64,000 bases of DNA, from NCBI RefSeq assembly GCF_004011095.1, contig NZ_CP028129.1:1-64000 (forward strand), given 5' to 3'. Origin of the DNA: Rathayibacter rathayi (GTDB lineage: Bacteria; Actinomycetota; Actinomycetes; Actinomycetales; Microbacteriaceae). The notes beneath the pieces were generated by a model. That model had not been told where the DNA came from and did no database searches. It saw only the letters and a program-made list of their open reading frames with translations. Positions 28,869 to 37,031 of the stretch are shown here, one piece after another. Made by a program: the position numbers and the translations under genes. Within the stretch, counting starts at the first letter, position 1. Every line of letters begins with the position of its first letter.

Positions 28869-29035
28869 TGGCCAAGCAGCAGGACGTCCGTCCCATCATC
28901 AAGCTCCGTTCGACGGCCGGCACCGGTTACACCTACGTGACCAAGAAGAACCGCCGCAACGACCCCGACCGTCTCGTGCTCAAGAAGTACGACCCCGTAG
29001 TGCGCAAGCACGTCGACTTCCGCGAGGAGCGCTAA
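28868..29035 (+). CDS. rpmG: 50S ribosomal protein L33
   Basis: 55 residues, [20 protein letters not shown], then [21 protein letters not shown]. It has no cysteine and so is the zinc-free form. The start overlaps the rpmB stop by 1 base. Confidence 0.97.
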   Translation: MAKQQDVRPIIKLRSTAGTGYTYVTKKNRRNDPDRLVLKKYDPVVRKHVDFREER

Positions 29036-29037
29036 AT

Positions 29038-29343
29038 ATGGCTAAGAAGAGCAAAATCGCCCGCAACGAGCAGCGCAAGGTGGTCGTCGACCGCTACGCC
29101 GCCCAGCGCCTCGAGCTGAAGAAGGCACTCGTCGACCCGGCCGGGACCGACGAGTCCCGCGAGGCCGCCCGCGTCGGCCTCCAGAAGCTTCCCCGCAACG
29201 CCTCGCCCGTCCGCGTCCGCTCGCGCGACGCCGTCGATGGCCGCCCTCGCGGCAACCTCACGAAGTTCGGCATCTCGCGTGTCCGCTTCCGCGACATGGC
29301 CCACCGCGGCGAACTGCCCGGCATCACCAAGTCGAGCTGGTAG
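29038..29343 (+). CDS. rpsN: 30S ribosomal protein S14, long zinc-free form
   Basis: 101 residues, [20 protein letters not shown], ending [20 protein letters not shown]. It lacks the CxxC-CxxC zinc site of the 61-residue form. It starts 2 bp after rpmG. In many Actinobacteria such zinc-free copies stand in when zinc is scarce. Whether another S14 exists elsewhere in this genome cannot be seen. Confidence 0.97.
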   Translation: MAKKSKIARNEQRKVVVDRYAAQRLELKKALVDPAGTDESREAARVGLQKLPRNASPVRVRSRDAVDGRPRGNLTKFGISRVRFRDMAHRGELPGITKSSW

Positions 29344-29352
29344 CAGCGCGCT

Positions 29353-29393
29353 CGACGAGGGCCCGTGATCCGATGGATCGCGGGCCCTTGTCG
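29353..29393 (+). terminator. Terminator after rpsN
   Basis: 13-bp stem CGACGAGGGCCCG with CGGGCCCTTGTCG (one G-T pair), 15-nt loop, directly after the rpsN stop. Confidence 0.8.
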
Positions 29394-29417
29394 TTCCTCC
29401 GACCGTAAAATAACCGG

Positions 29418-30143
29418 ATGACCGACTCCAGCCTGCCCACGCTTGCCGAGATCGCGGCGCTCATCGACCACGCGATCCTCAAGCCCGAGTTCACCCGAGC
29501 CGACGTCGACGCCCAGCTCGACCAGGCCCGAGCATCCGGCGTGTTCAGCGTCTGCGTCCGCCCCTCCGACATCGCCCACGCTGTCGCCCGGCTCGACGGC
29601 TCCGCAGTCCTGGTCGGCACGGTCATCGGCTTCCCCCACGGCACCACCTCCACCGCGGCCAAGGTCGCCGAATCGCGGCAGGCCCTCGCCGACGGCGCGG
29701 TCGAACTCGACATGGTCGTCAACATCGGCCGCCTGCGCAGCGGCCTGCTCCAGGACGTCGAGGACGACATCCGCGCGGTCGTCGACGCCGCAGAAGGCCG
29801 CATCGTCAAGGTCATCCTCGAGACCAGCCTCCTCGACGACGAGCAGATCGTCGAGGGCAGCCGCGCCGCCGAGCGCGCCGGAGCCGACTTCGTGAAGACG
29901 GCCACCGGATTCGCCGGCGGCGGCGCCACCCAGCACGACCTGCGCCTGATGCGTGGCGCCGTCTCCGAAGCCGTCCAGGTGAAGGCGTCCGGCGGCGTCC
30001 GCGACCTCGACACCCTCCTCACCTACCGCGAGCTGGGCGTCACCCGCTTCGGCACCAGCGGCTCCGCGACCATCCTCGGCGACCTCGCCGCGCGGCGCTC
30101 GGGCGACTCCTCCGCGGCTCAGGTCGACTCCGCCTCCTACTGA
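29418..30143 (+). CDS. deoC: Deoxyribose-phosphate aldolase
   Basis: 241 residues. The active-site Lys that forms the Schiff base is in FVKTATGFAGGGAT; the general acid/base region KASGGVRD and the early IDHAILKPEFT and VLVGTVIGFPHG are typical. It splits 2-deoxyribose-5-phosphate into acetaldehyde and glyceraldehyde-3-phosphate. No ribosome site precedes ATG 29418. Instead TAAAAT (29406-29411) ends 6 bp before the ATG, the position of a -10 box on a leaderless transcript. Confidence 0.95.
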   Translation: MTDSSLPTLAEIAALIDHAILKPEFTRADVDAQLDQARASGVFSVCVRPSDIAHAVARLDGSAVLVGTVIGFPHGTTSTAAKVAESRQALADGAVELDMVVNIGRLRSGLLQDVEDDIRAVVDAAEGRIVKVILETSLLDDEQIVEGSRAAERAGADFVKTATGFAGGGATQHDLRLMRGAVSEAVQVKASGGVRDLDTLLTYRELGVTRFGTSGSATILGDLAARRSGDSSAAQVDSASY

Positions 30144-30177
30144 CGGGACCCCAGGCCGCACCGCACCCGCCGACCGG

Positions 30178-30576
30178 ATGATGCCGGTGCGCCTGCGCCC
30201 GGGCCGCGCCGGTCGCTGGGCCGAGCGCACCCGCCGCCCCCTCGACGAGATCGCCCGCGCCCTCAAAGAGCGGGTTTACGCGACCTTCACCGGCCTGGCC
30301 GTGGTGATGATCTATCTTGTCGGCGACCACCCGGATGCGGTGCACGCCCTGCAGAGCCTGGTGGTCTCGATCGTCGGGATCTCGGCCGCCGGCTTCGTCG
30401 CCGAGGTGATCGCGCACCAGGTCGTGCACGCGGCGACGCCGTCCGGTACCGACGCGCGCACCATGCTCCGGATCGCGGGCGGGGCGCTCGCCTCCGCCTC
30501 GCTGCCGGTCCTCGCGCTGCTGGGGATCGCGGGGCTCGGCGTGCTGGTCGTGGGCGTCCTCGCCCTCGCGCACTGA
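30178..30576 (+). CDS. Small membrane protein of unknown function
   Basis: About 132 residues with a basic N-terminus (RPGRAGRWAERTRR) and three or four hydrophobic segments (ATFTGLAVVMIYLVGD, LVVSIVGISAAGFVAEVIAH, LPVLALLGIAGLGVLVVGVL). The phrase AEVIAHQVVHAATP is distinctive but I do not recognise the family. It lies 34 bp after deoC on the same strand. After its stop the same frame stays open for another 60 codons with plausible composition, so the true protein could be longer if the stop is an error. Confidence 0.55.
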   Translation: MMPVRLRPGRAGRWAERTRRPLDEIARALKERVYATFTGLAVVMIYLVGDHPDAVHALQSLVVSIVGISAAGFVAEVIAHQVVHAATPSGTDARTMLRIAGGALASASLPVLALLGIAGLGVLVVGVLALAH

Positions 30577-30752
30577 GCGCGCACCGCGCATCTGCGCGAC
30601 GCGGACGGCTCCGGTGCCCGGCTCGCCGAGGCGATCTCTCTCGCGCAGGCGCAGGTGAACAGCGCCCTCAGACGCGACGACACCACTGCCCGCACACTTC
30701 GAGCGTCCCTCGCACTGGGGCGGCTGGACACGCGGGTCAGTGGTGCTGCCCG

Positions 30753-31010
30753 TCAGGGCGTGCCGGGTGCGTCGAGCGACTCGTCGCCGTCCACGTCCTC
30801 CAAACCGAGTCCGTCCACGACCTCGCGGCCGAGCAGGTGAGCGCCGCTCCAGCCCTCGATTACGCAGCGGGGGAACGCCTCACGATGGGGGGAGCGGAGC
30901 CACGCAGACGCGGCCTCACAGGCCCACAACTCCGAGGAGTAGACGCCGATGATCTCGGTGCGGTCGTCCCAGGGGGTCGCGGTGGAGAGCACGAAGTGGT
31001 CACCGTCCAC
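30753..31010 (-). CDS. Hypothetical 85-residue protein
   Basis: GTG 31010 follows a strong AGGAGG site. The protein is MDGDHFVLSTATPWDDR onward, acidic at the C-terminus, soluble, with three Trp and two Cys. Its composition and ribosome site support a real gene. No family is recognised. Confidence 0.6.
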   Translation of the reverse strand: MDGDHFVLSTATPWDDRTEIIGVYSSELWACEAASAWLRSPHREAFPRCVIEGWSGAHLLGREVVDGLGLEDVDGDESLDAPGTP

Positions 31011-31175
31011 GATCGGACCTCCTGCTTCTCTCGGGGTTCAGCGACCCCGATCGAAGGCGGGACCGAACCGGACGTTACCCGACATCAGGGGAGCTCGTCT
31101 CCAGGGTCGACAGGACCCTGGAAGGCGGTTACGGGACCCGGTATGGCGGCTGCGGCGCTCCGATCGGGACCGCGG

Positions 31176-31330
31176 TCATCCGATCGTTCCCCGCAGACGC
31201 GCGTTCAGCCCGCCCAGGGCCGTCGCGAACTCGTTCTCGTTGCTCCCCGGGAGCAGCGCGCCGCCCTGCTCGAGACCGCGTCGGAGAGCGGCGATCTCTT
31301 CCGGAGTCAGTCCGCCATTGTCCAGGAGTG
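31176..31330 (-). pseudogene. SHOCT-like C-terminal fragment without a start
   Basis: One minus-strand frame reads LSALLDNGGLTPEEIAAL, then RRGLEQGGALLPGSNENEFA, ending at a TGA at 31176-31178. The first part resembles the short SHOCT helix pair. No ATG or GTG opens this frame before the Asp23 terminator upstream. It is either a gene remnant or a gene broken by a frameshift. Confidence 0.35.
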
Positions 31331-31397
31331 CCGAGAGGGCGGACGTAGGACTTTTCCCTGTCTGGGCTCCTGTTCGGGTGGGGACGGCGGAGGCACA

Positions 31398-31431
31398 CCG
31401 ACGCCCCGGGCCGTTGAGCCCGGGGCGTCGG
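31398..31431 (-). terminator. Terminator after the Asp23 gene
   Basis: Perfect 14-bp stem CCGACGCCCCGGGC with GCCCGGGGCGTCGG and a 6-nt loop, 10 bp past the stop of the Asp23 gene. Confidence 0.85.
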
Positions 31432-31441
31432 CGGGAACGGA

Positions 31442-31858
31442 TCAGACGACGCGCGGATCGGACTCCCGGCTGTCATCCTCGGGGATGTGCACGTCCTGGA
31501 CGGTCACGTTGATCTCGGCCACCTCCATGCCCGCGATGTGCTGGATGGCATCGGCGACGGCCGAGCGGACGTCCTCAGCGACCTTCTGCAGGGGCGCCGG
31601 GTACTCGGCGACGATGGTGATGTCGGCGGCCACCTGGCGCTCGCCCACCTCGACCTTGACGCCCTGGCCGCGGTCGTCGTTGCCGATCGCGCTGCGAATC
31701 GCGCCGATGGCCCGGGCCGCTCCTCCACCGAGGGCGTACACGCCGGGGACCTCGCGGGCGGCGATGCCGGCGACTTTGGCGATGACGCCGTCCTCGATCA
31801 CGGTGCGTCCGGGTCCGGTGCTGCTTCGACGGGTGGTGGTCGCGGGGGTCTCGGCCAT
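31442..31858 (-). CDS. Asp23/Gls24 envelope stress protein
   Basis: 138 residues with the Asp23 pattern: GVIAKVAGIAAREVPGVYAL, VKVEVGERQVAADITIVAEY, and a C-terminal INVTVQDVHIPED. The family is tied to the cell envelope and alkaline or general stress; in Actinobacteria several copies often occur with small membrane partners, none of which is seen here. Confidence 0.9.
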   Translation of the reverse strand: MAETPATTTRRSSTGPGRTVIEDGVIAKVAGIAAREVPGVYALGGGAARAIGAIRSAIGNDDRGQGVKVEVGERQVAADITIVAEYPAPLQKVAEDVRSAVADAIQHIAGMEVAEINVTVQDVHIPEDDSRESDPRVV

Positions 31859-32057
31859 GATCTCCTCTTTCGCTCAGTGATTCTCTCGGTGCCCGATCGG
31901 TCGGGCGAGGTACACGAGATACAGAGAGAGGACGGGCGGGCCGCGGCGAACGTCACGGTCCGGGGCGCTGTGCCCAGGCAACTGCCAGAGAGTTGGGCCG
32001 GTCGGCTCTGCGCGGCGGGGATTCGCCCTCGGCGCGGTGCTGTGGTGGCATGGACCC

Positions 32058-32906
32058 GTGACCGACGCGACCGACCAGCAGCCGACCGCCCAGCAGCCGA
32101 CCGCCCAGCCCGCTCGCGTGCGCCCGCGAACCCTGCTCGTCCTCGCGCTGATCGGCGCCGTCGGCGGGACCCTCTCGGGCGCCTTCGGCGTCGGCGGCGG
32201 GATCGTGATGGTGCCGATGCTGATCGCGTGGGCCGGGATGGACCAGCGCCGCGCCTCCGCCACCTCGCTGCTCGCGATCGCCCCGACCTCGGTCGCCGGT
32301 GCGTTCGGCTATGCGCTCGCCGGGCAGGTCGCCTGGGCTCCCGCCGCGGTGATCGCGGCCGCCGCGATGCTGGGAGCCCTCGCCGGCTCCTGGTTGCTCG
32401 CGCGACTGCCGCTGGGGGTGCTGCGCTGGCTGTTCGTGGCGCTGCTGGTGGCGGCAGCGGTGCGGATGGCCGTGTTCGGTTCGAATGACACCGGCGACAT
32501 CGCCGAGGGCTGGGCGGTGTGGCCGGGATTCGCGACGCTCGGGGCCGGAATGGGGGTCGCCTCCGGACTCTTCGGCATCGGCGGCGGAGCGATCGCCGTG
32601 CCGGTCCTGGTCGGCGCCTTCGGATTTGCGGACCTGCTGGCCAAGGGCACCTCGCTCGCCGCGATGATCCCCACCGCGATCACCGGCTCGATCGCGAACG
32701 CCCGCCGCGGACTGCTCGACGTGCGCGCTGGCCTGGTGGTGGGGCTGACCGCCACTGCCTTCTCCTTCGCCGGAGTCGCCCTCTCCTTCCTCCTGCCGGC
32801 GCGCGTCTCCGGGATCCTCTTCGCGGCGCTGCTCCTGCTCGCGGCGGTGCAGCTCGCCCTCCGCGGGCGGCGCGCCTCTCGCGCCCTGCCCCCCGGTTGT
32901 CCGTGA
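32058..32906 (+). CDS. TSUP-family (TauE/SafE) membrane permease
   Basis: About 282 residues from GTG 32058, with roughly eight membrane helices in two similar halves. Each half carries the family glycine-rich motif: GTLSGAFGVGGGIVMVPML and GVASGLFGIGGGAIAVPVLV. Members move sulfite, sulfonates or other small organic anions. The N-terminus holds two direct 15-bp repeats coding QQPTA. An upstream ATG at 32037 is in the same frame but less likely. Confidence 0.88.
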   Translation: MTDATDQQPTAQQPTAQPARVRPRTLLVLALIGAVGGTLSGAFGVGGGIVMVPMLIAWAGMDQRRASATSLLAIAPTSVAGAFGYALAGQVAWAPAAVIAAAAMLGALAGSWLLARLPLGVLRWLFVALLVAAAVRMAVFGSNDTGDIAEGWAVWPGFATLGAGMGVASGLFGIGGGAIAVPVLVGAFGFADLLAKGTSLAAMIPTAITGSIANARRGLLDVRAGLVVGLTATAFSFAGVALSFLLPARVSGILFAALLLLAAVQLALRGRRASRALPPGCP

Positions 32907-33038
32907 CAGCATCGGAGGTGATGACGATTCCCGGTGCCGCGTGAGCGCGGTCAGCCACCCTCAGCCAGGTGGCGGGCGGAGCGGCGGGGTTCCGCGGGGG
33001 AGTGGCGGGTCTCCCTCCGGATCCGGTCGAATGGAGTC

Positions 33039-34790
33039 ATGGCACAGAAGACGGTCGCAGACCAGCTCATCGCCCAGCTCATCGACGCCGGCGTCTCTCG
33101 CATCTACGGGATCGTCGGCGACTCGCTGAATCCGATCGTCGACGCGGTCCGCCGCAGCGGCGGCTCCGGGAAGGGAGGCATCGACTGGATCCATGTGCGC
33201 AACGAGGAGGCCGCCGCTTTCGCCGCGGGCGCGGAGGCGCAGCTGACCGGCCGCCTCGCCGTCTGCGCAGGCAGCTGCGGGCCCGGCAACCTGCACCTGA
33301 TCAACGGCCTCTTCGACGCACACCGCTCCGGAGCCCCGGTGCTCGCCATCGCGAGCCACATCCCCAGCAACCAGATCGGTTCCTCCTACTTCCAAGAGAC
33401 ACACCCCGACCGGCTCTTCGTCGAGTGCTCGAACTACCGCGAGCTGATCTCGACCGCCGCCCAGGCCCCGCGCGTCGTGAACGCCGCGATGCGCAGCGCG
33501 GTGGCGCTGGGCGGAGTCGCTGTGATCACCCTCCCCGGCGACATCGCCGAGTTGGAGGCGGTGGACGAGTTCCCCGCGTTCGTGCTGCCGTCGCCGCCCG
33601 TCCTGGTTCCCGCCGCCGCCGACGTCCAGGCCCTCGCTGTCGCGATCGACGGGGCGAAGACGGTCGCGATCTTCGCCGGCGCCGGAGTGCAGAACGCGCA
33701 CGACGAGGTCGTCGCCTTCGCCGAACTGGTCGGCGCGCCCGTCGGGCACAGCCTCCGCGGGAAGGAGTGGATCCAGTACGACAACCCCTACGACGTCGGC
33801 ATGACGGGCCTGCTCGGCTACGGCGCCGCGCACGCCGGCATCCATGACGCTGAGCTGCTCCTCCTGCTCGGCACCGACTTCCCCTACGAGCAGTTCCTCC
33901 CCGACGCCTCGACGGTCGTGATCGCGCAGGTCGACAGCGACGCCTCGAAGCTCGGCCGCCGGGTCAGCGTCGCGCACCCCGTGCACGGCGACGTGGCCGC
34001 GACGCTCACCGCACTCACCCCGCTCGTGCAGCGCAAAAGCCACCGCTTCCTCGACAAGACGCTGAAGAAGCACGAGAAGCTGGTTACCGGAGTCGTCGGG
34101 AAGTACACCGAGGTCGGCACCCGCAGCCCGATCCATCCCGAGTTCGTCGCCGCCACCCTCGACGATTTGCTCGCCGAGGACGCGATCGTCACCGCCGACA
34201 CCGGCATGGGCAACGTCTGGCAGGCCCGCTACATCACCCCCAACGGGAAGCGCCGCCTGATCGGCTCCTACCTGCACGGCTCGATGGCCAACGCGCTGCC
34301 GCAGGCGGTCGGCGCGCAGCTCTCGCACCCGGGTCGCCAGGTCGTGTCGCTGAGTGGTGACGGTGGGCTCTCGATGCTGATGGGCGAGCTGGTCACCGTC
34401 GCCGCCTATCGGCTCCCGGTGACGATCGTGGTGTTCAACAACTCCACCCTCGGCTTGGTGAAGGTCGAGATGCTGGTCGACGGCTTCCCCGACTTCGCGG
34501 TGGACGTGCCGATGGTCGACTACGCGAAGGTGGCGGAGGCGATCGGGATCCGCGGCATTCGCGTCGAGGATCCGCGCGACGTCGAGGAGGCGCTGCGTTC
34601 GGCGCTCGCCGATGGCGGCCCGGTCCTCGTGGACGTGGTGACGGATCCGCTCGCCCTCTCGCTGCCGCCCACGATCACAGGCGCCCAGGTGAAGGGCTTC
34701 ACTCTGGCGATGTCGAAGATCGTCATGAACGGCGGAGCGGGCGAGGCCGTCGCACTGGCCCGCACGAACATCAAGCACGCCCTCCGATGA
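33039..34790 (+). CDS. poxB: Thiamine-diphosphate enzyme, probable pyruvate dehydrogenase (quinone)
   Basis: 583 residues with three domains: N-terminal Pyr domain (IYGIVGDSLNPIVDAVR, catalytic Glu in RNEEAAAFAAGA), central FAD-like domain, and C-terminal PP domain with GDGGLSMLMGELVTVAAY and FNNSTLG. PoxB decarboxylates pyruvate to acetate and CO2 and passes electrons to the quinone pool at the membrane. A family-2 acetolactate synthase is less likely because VECSNYRELI and the C-terminal tail fit PoxB better. ATG 33039 is chosen over longer openings because it starts the family sequence. Confidence 0.85.
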   Translation: MAQKTVADQLIAQLIDAGVSRIYGIVGDSLNPIVDAVRRSGGSGKGGIDWIHVRNEEAAAFAAGAEAQLTGRLAVCAGSCGPGNLHLINGLFDAHRSGAPVLAIASHIPSNQIGSSYFQETHPDRLFVECSNYRELISTAAQAPRVVNAAMRSAVALGGVAVITLPGDIAELEAVDEFPAFVLPSPPVLVPAAADVQALAVAIDGAKTVAIFAGAGVQNAHDEVVAFAELVGAPVGHSLRGKEWIQYDNPYDVGMTGLLGYGAAHAGIHDAELLLLLGTDFPYEQFLPDASTVVIAQVDSDASKLGRRVSVAHPVHGDVAATLTALTPLVQRKSHRFLDKTLKKHEKLVTGVVGKYTEVGTRSPIHPEFVAATLDDLLAEDAIVTADTGMGNVWQARYITPNGKRRLIGSYLHGSMANALPQAVGAQLSHPGRQVVSLSGDGGLSMLMGELVTVAAYRLPVTIVVFNNSTLGLVKVEMLVDGFPDFAVDVPMVDYAKVAEAIGIRGIRVEDPRDVEEALRSALADGGPVLVDVVTDPLALSLPPTITGAQVKGFTLAMSKIVMNGGAGEAVALARTNIKHALR

Positions 34791-34855
34791 GCGACGCGCG
34801 GGCGCTGGCACCTGGTTCATCCGCGGCTCCTCGCTGCCGCTCCGACGTGCTCCAA

Positions 34856-34923
34856 CACAACGTCAGCTGAGAGGCCTCCTCATCCACCATCGTGGATGAC
34901 AGGGCTTCTCAGCTGACGTTGTG
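34856..34923. repeat. Palindromic element, family 1, copy 2
   Basis: Same outer arms as copy 1 (ACAACGTCAGCTGAGA with TCTCAGCTGACGTTGT), reverse orientation. It lies between the convergent poxB and MFS genes. Confidence 0.92.
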
Positions 34924-34931
34924 CTGCGGCC

Positions 34932-36166
34932 TCACTCGCCGAAGGTGATGGCCTGCGCCTCGACGAGCTCGGGCTCGGGCTCGTGGGCGTCGGCGCGGGC
35001 CAGGGTGCGGCGTCCGAGCAGCACGATCAGGGCGGCGATGGCCACGGCTCCGGCGGCGGCGTACATCGGGAAGGCCGGCGAGATCGCGGCGGCCAGCGCG
35101 GAGGCGGCGGGCGGGGCGATCGCGCCGCCGAGGAAGCGGACGCCCGAGTAGGCAGAGGAGGCGACGGAGCGCGGCAGGTCCGTCGCTTCCATCACGCACT
35201 CGGTCAGCACCGTGTTGACGACGCCGAGCAGCAGCCCGCCGACGATGATGCAGACGATGAGGCCCACCCGCGACGAGATCACCAGGCCGCCGGCGACTAG
35301 ATCGAGCGCGAGCAGCAGCAGCACCGAGCGCAGCACCACGGTCCGCGGAAGCCTCGCGGTGAGCAGCGGAGCGGCGAATACCGAGGTGATCGCGACGCCC
35401 AGACCCCAGCCGAAGAAGGTGAAGCCAAGGCCCATCTCGTCCAGACCCAGCGGGTAGGGCGTGTAGGCGAGCAGCACGAAGAAGCCGATGTTGTAGAACA
35501 GGGCCGCGGTGGCGAGCGAGCGGATTGCGGGGACCCTGAGGGCCGCGAACGGCGCCGAGAGCGGAGTAGGAGTGGGCCGGGGTCCGTCCTCACGGAGCAG
35601 CGTGGCGATGGCGATGGCGCCGACGGCCATCAGCACCGCGGTGCCGAAGAACGGACCGCGCCACGAGACGCTGCCGAGTAGCCCGCCGAGCAGCGGGCCG
35701 ATCGCGATGCCGATGCCCAGTGCGGCCTCGTAGAGCACGATCGCCGCGGAGGAGCCTCCGCTGGCCGCGCCGACGATGGTCGAGAGCGCGGTGGAGATGA
35801 ACAGCGCGTTCCCGAAGCCCCAGCCGGCGCGGAAGCCGATGACGCCCTCGACACTGCCCGCCGTTCCCGCGAGCGCGGCGAACACCACGATCAGCACCAG
35901 CCCGATCATCAACGTCTTCTTGGCGCCGATGCGGCTGGAGAGCCAGCTGGTGAAGAACATCACGACGCCGGTGATCACGAGGTAGCTCGTGAACAGCAGC
36001 GACGTCTCTGTGGGAGTTGCCCGCAGGCTCTCGGCGATGGCAGGAAGGATCGGGTCGACCAGGCCGATGCCCATGAACGCGATCACTGCGGCGAAGGCGA
36101 CGGCCCAGACGGCCAGCGGCTGCTTCAGGATCGAGCCCTGCGCGGGCGGGTGGGGGAGGTGGTCAC
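34932..36166 (-). CDS. MFS drug/metabolite exporter, possible frameshift near the start
   Basis: About 12 membrane helices, with the MFS motif A region between helices 2 and 3 (SWLSSRIGAKKTLMIG) and FGNALFISTALSTIVG. The organisation fits DHA-type multidrug exporters. The best start is GTG 36166 with MTTSPTRP, but that frame must move by one missing base near 36140 to join AQGSILKQPLAVW. The main frame is open to 36383 without a good start. A 17-bp palindrome lies upstream in the divergent promoter region. Confidence 0.82.
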
Positions 36167-36217
36167 GGGGTGGAGCCTTTCTCGGGGAGGAGCGGAGCCG
36201 GGGGCAGCAACGTAATA

Positions 36218-36234
36218 ACATAGCACGTCTATGT
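36218..36234. promoter_or_regulatory. Palindromic operator candidate
   Basis: ACATAG-CACGT-CTATGT, perfect 6-bp arms in an AT-rich patch between the divergent MFS and amine-oxidase genes. Typical of a TetR or MarR site; no such regulator is adjacent. Confidence 0.6.
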
Positions 36235-36327
36235 AGTGCCCGAGCACTGCCGTTCTCCTCCGCTCCTGTGTCAGAGTTGTTCGCAATCGCGCGTTCACTC
36301 CCGCGATCACCGACGGAAAGAGAAGTC

Positions 36328-36945
36328 ATGTCCTCCAGCGAGCACGACATCGTCGTGATCGGCGCCGGCGCCACCGGACTCACCGCGGCGCTCCGGCTGC
36401 ACGAGCAGGGCTACGACGAGGGAGGAGTCGAGGTGCCCGCCACCTATGCCGCCCCGTTCTGGCGGGCCGACGGCCTCTCGGGTACCGCGTTCAGCCCGTA
36501 CTCGCTGGTGCACGAGGTCTACGACAACTCCACCCACGGCGAACAGCGCGGCACCCTGGTCGGCTTCGTCTCGGACGAGAAGGCCGACCGCGTGCTCGCG
36601 CTCGACGAGGGGGAGCGGAAGGCCGCGATCCTCGATTCGCTCGCCGCCTACTTCGGGCCGGCCGCGCTCGATCCGCTCGTCTACTACGAGAGCGACTGGG
36701 CGTCCGAGGAGTGGACGCAGGGCGCGTATGCCGCGAGCTTCGACCTGGGCGGGTTAACCCGTTACGGCGCGCTCCAACTGGAGCCGGTAGGTCCGCTCCG
36801 CTTGGGGACGAGCGACATCGCGGCCGAGGGGTACCAGCACGTCGACGGCGCCATCCGCGTCGGACGACGCCTGGCGCAGGAGATCATCGACGAGGACGCA
36901 GCGACGGCTCGGGCCTCCCACCGCGAAGGAGCACAGCACGCATGA
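36328..36945 (+). pseudogene. Amine oxidase with a large internal deletion
   Basis: The protein begins with a good FAD-binding segment, DIVVIGAGATGLTAALRLHE, and then at about residue 30 jumps to the C-terminal region of a flavin amine oxidase (APFWRADGLSGTAFS, GEQRGTLVGFVSDEKA, WTQGAYAASFDLGGL, ending with [16 protein letters not shown]). At 205 residues it is less than half the usual 450. The middle, with much of the substrate domain, is gone with the frame preserved, so no active enzyme is expected. Such enzymes often oxidise putrescine or other monoamines; the coupled aldehyde dehydrogenase fits that. Confidence 0.8.
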
Positions 36946-37031
36946 GCACAGGTCCGACGAGCGCAGGTCCGACGAGCGCAGGTCCGACGAGCACAGGTCC
37001 GACGAGCGCAGGCCCGATGAGCACAGGTCCG
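36942..37031. repeat. 15-bp coding repeat at the aldehyde dehydrogenase start
   Basis: About six copies of ATGAGCACAGGTCCG / ACGAGCGCAGGTCCG. Two copies contain an ATG (36942 and 37017), so the second could act as an alternative start. Confidence 0.88.

Noticed and set aside
32961-34820. 619-codon open frame antisense to poxB
   Set aside because: Shadow of poxB; no motif and implausible composition.
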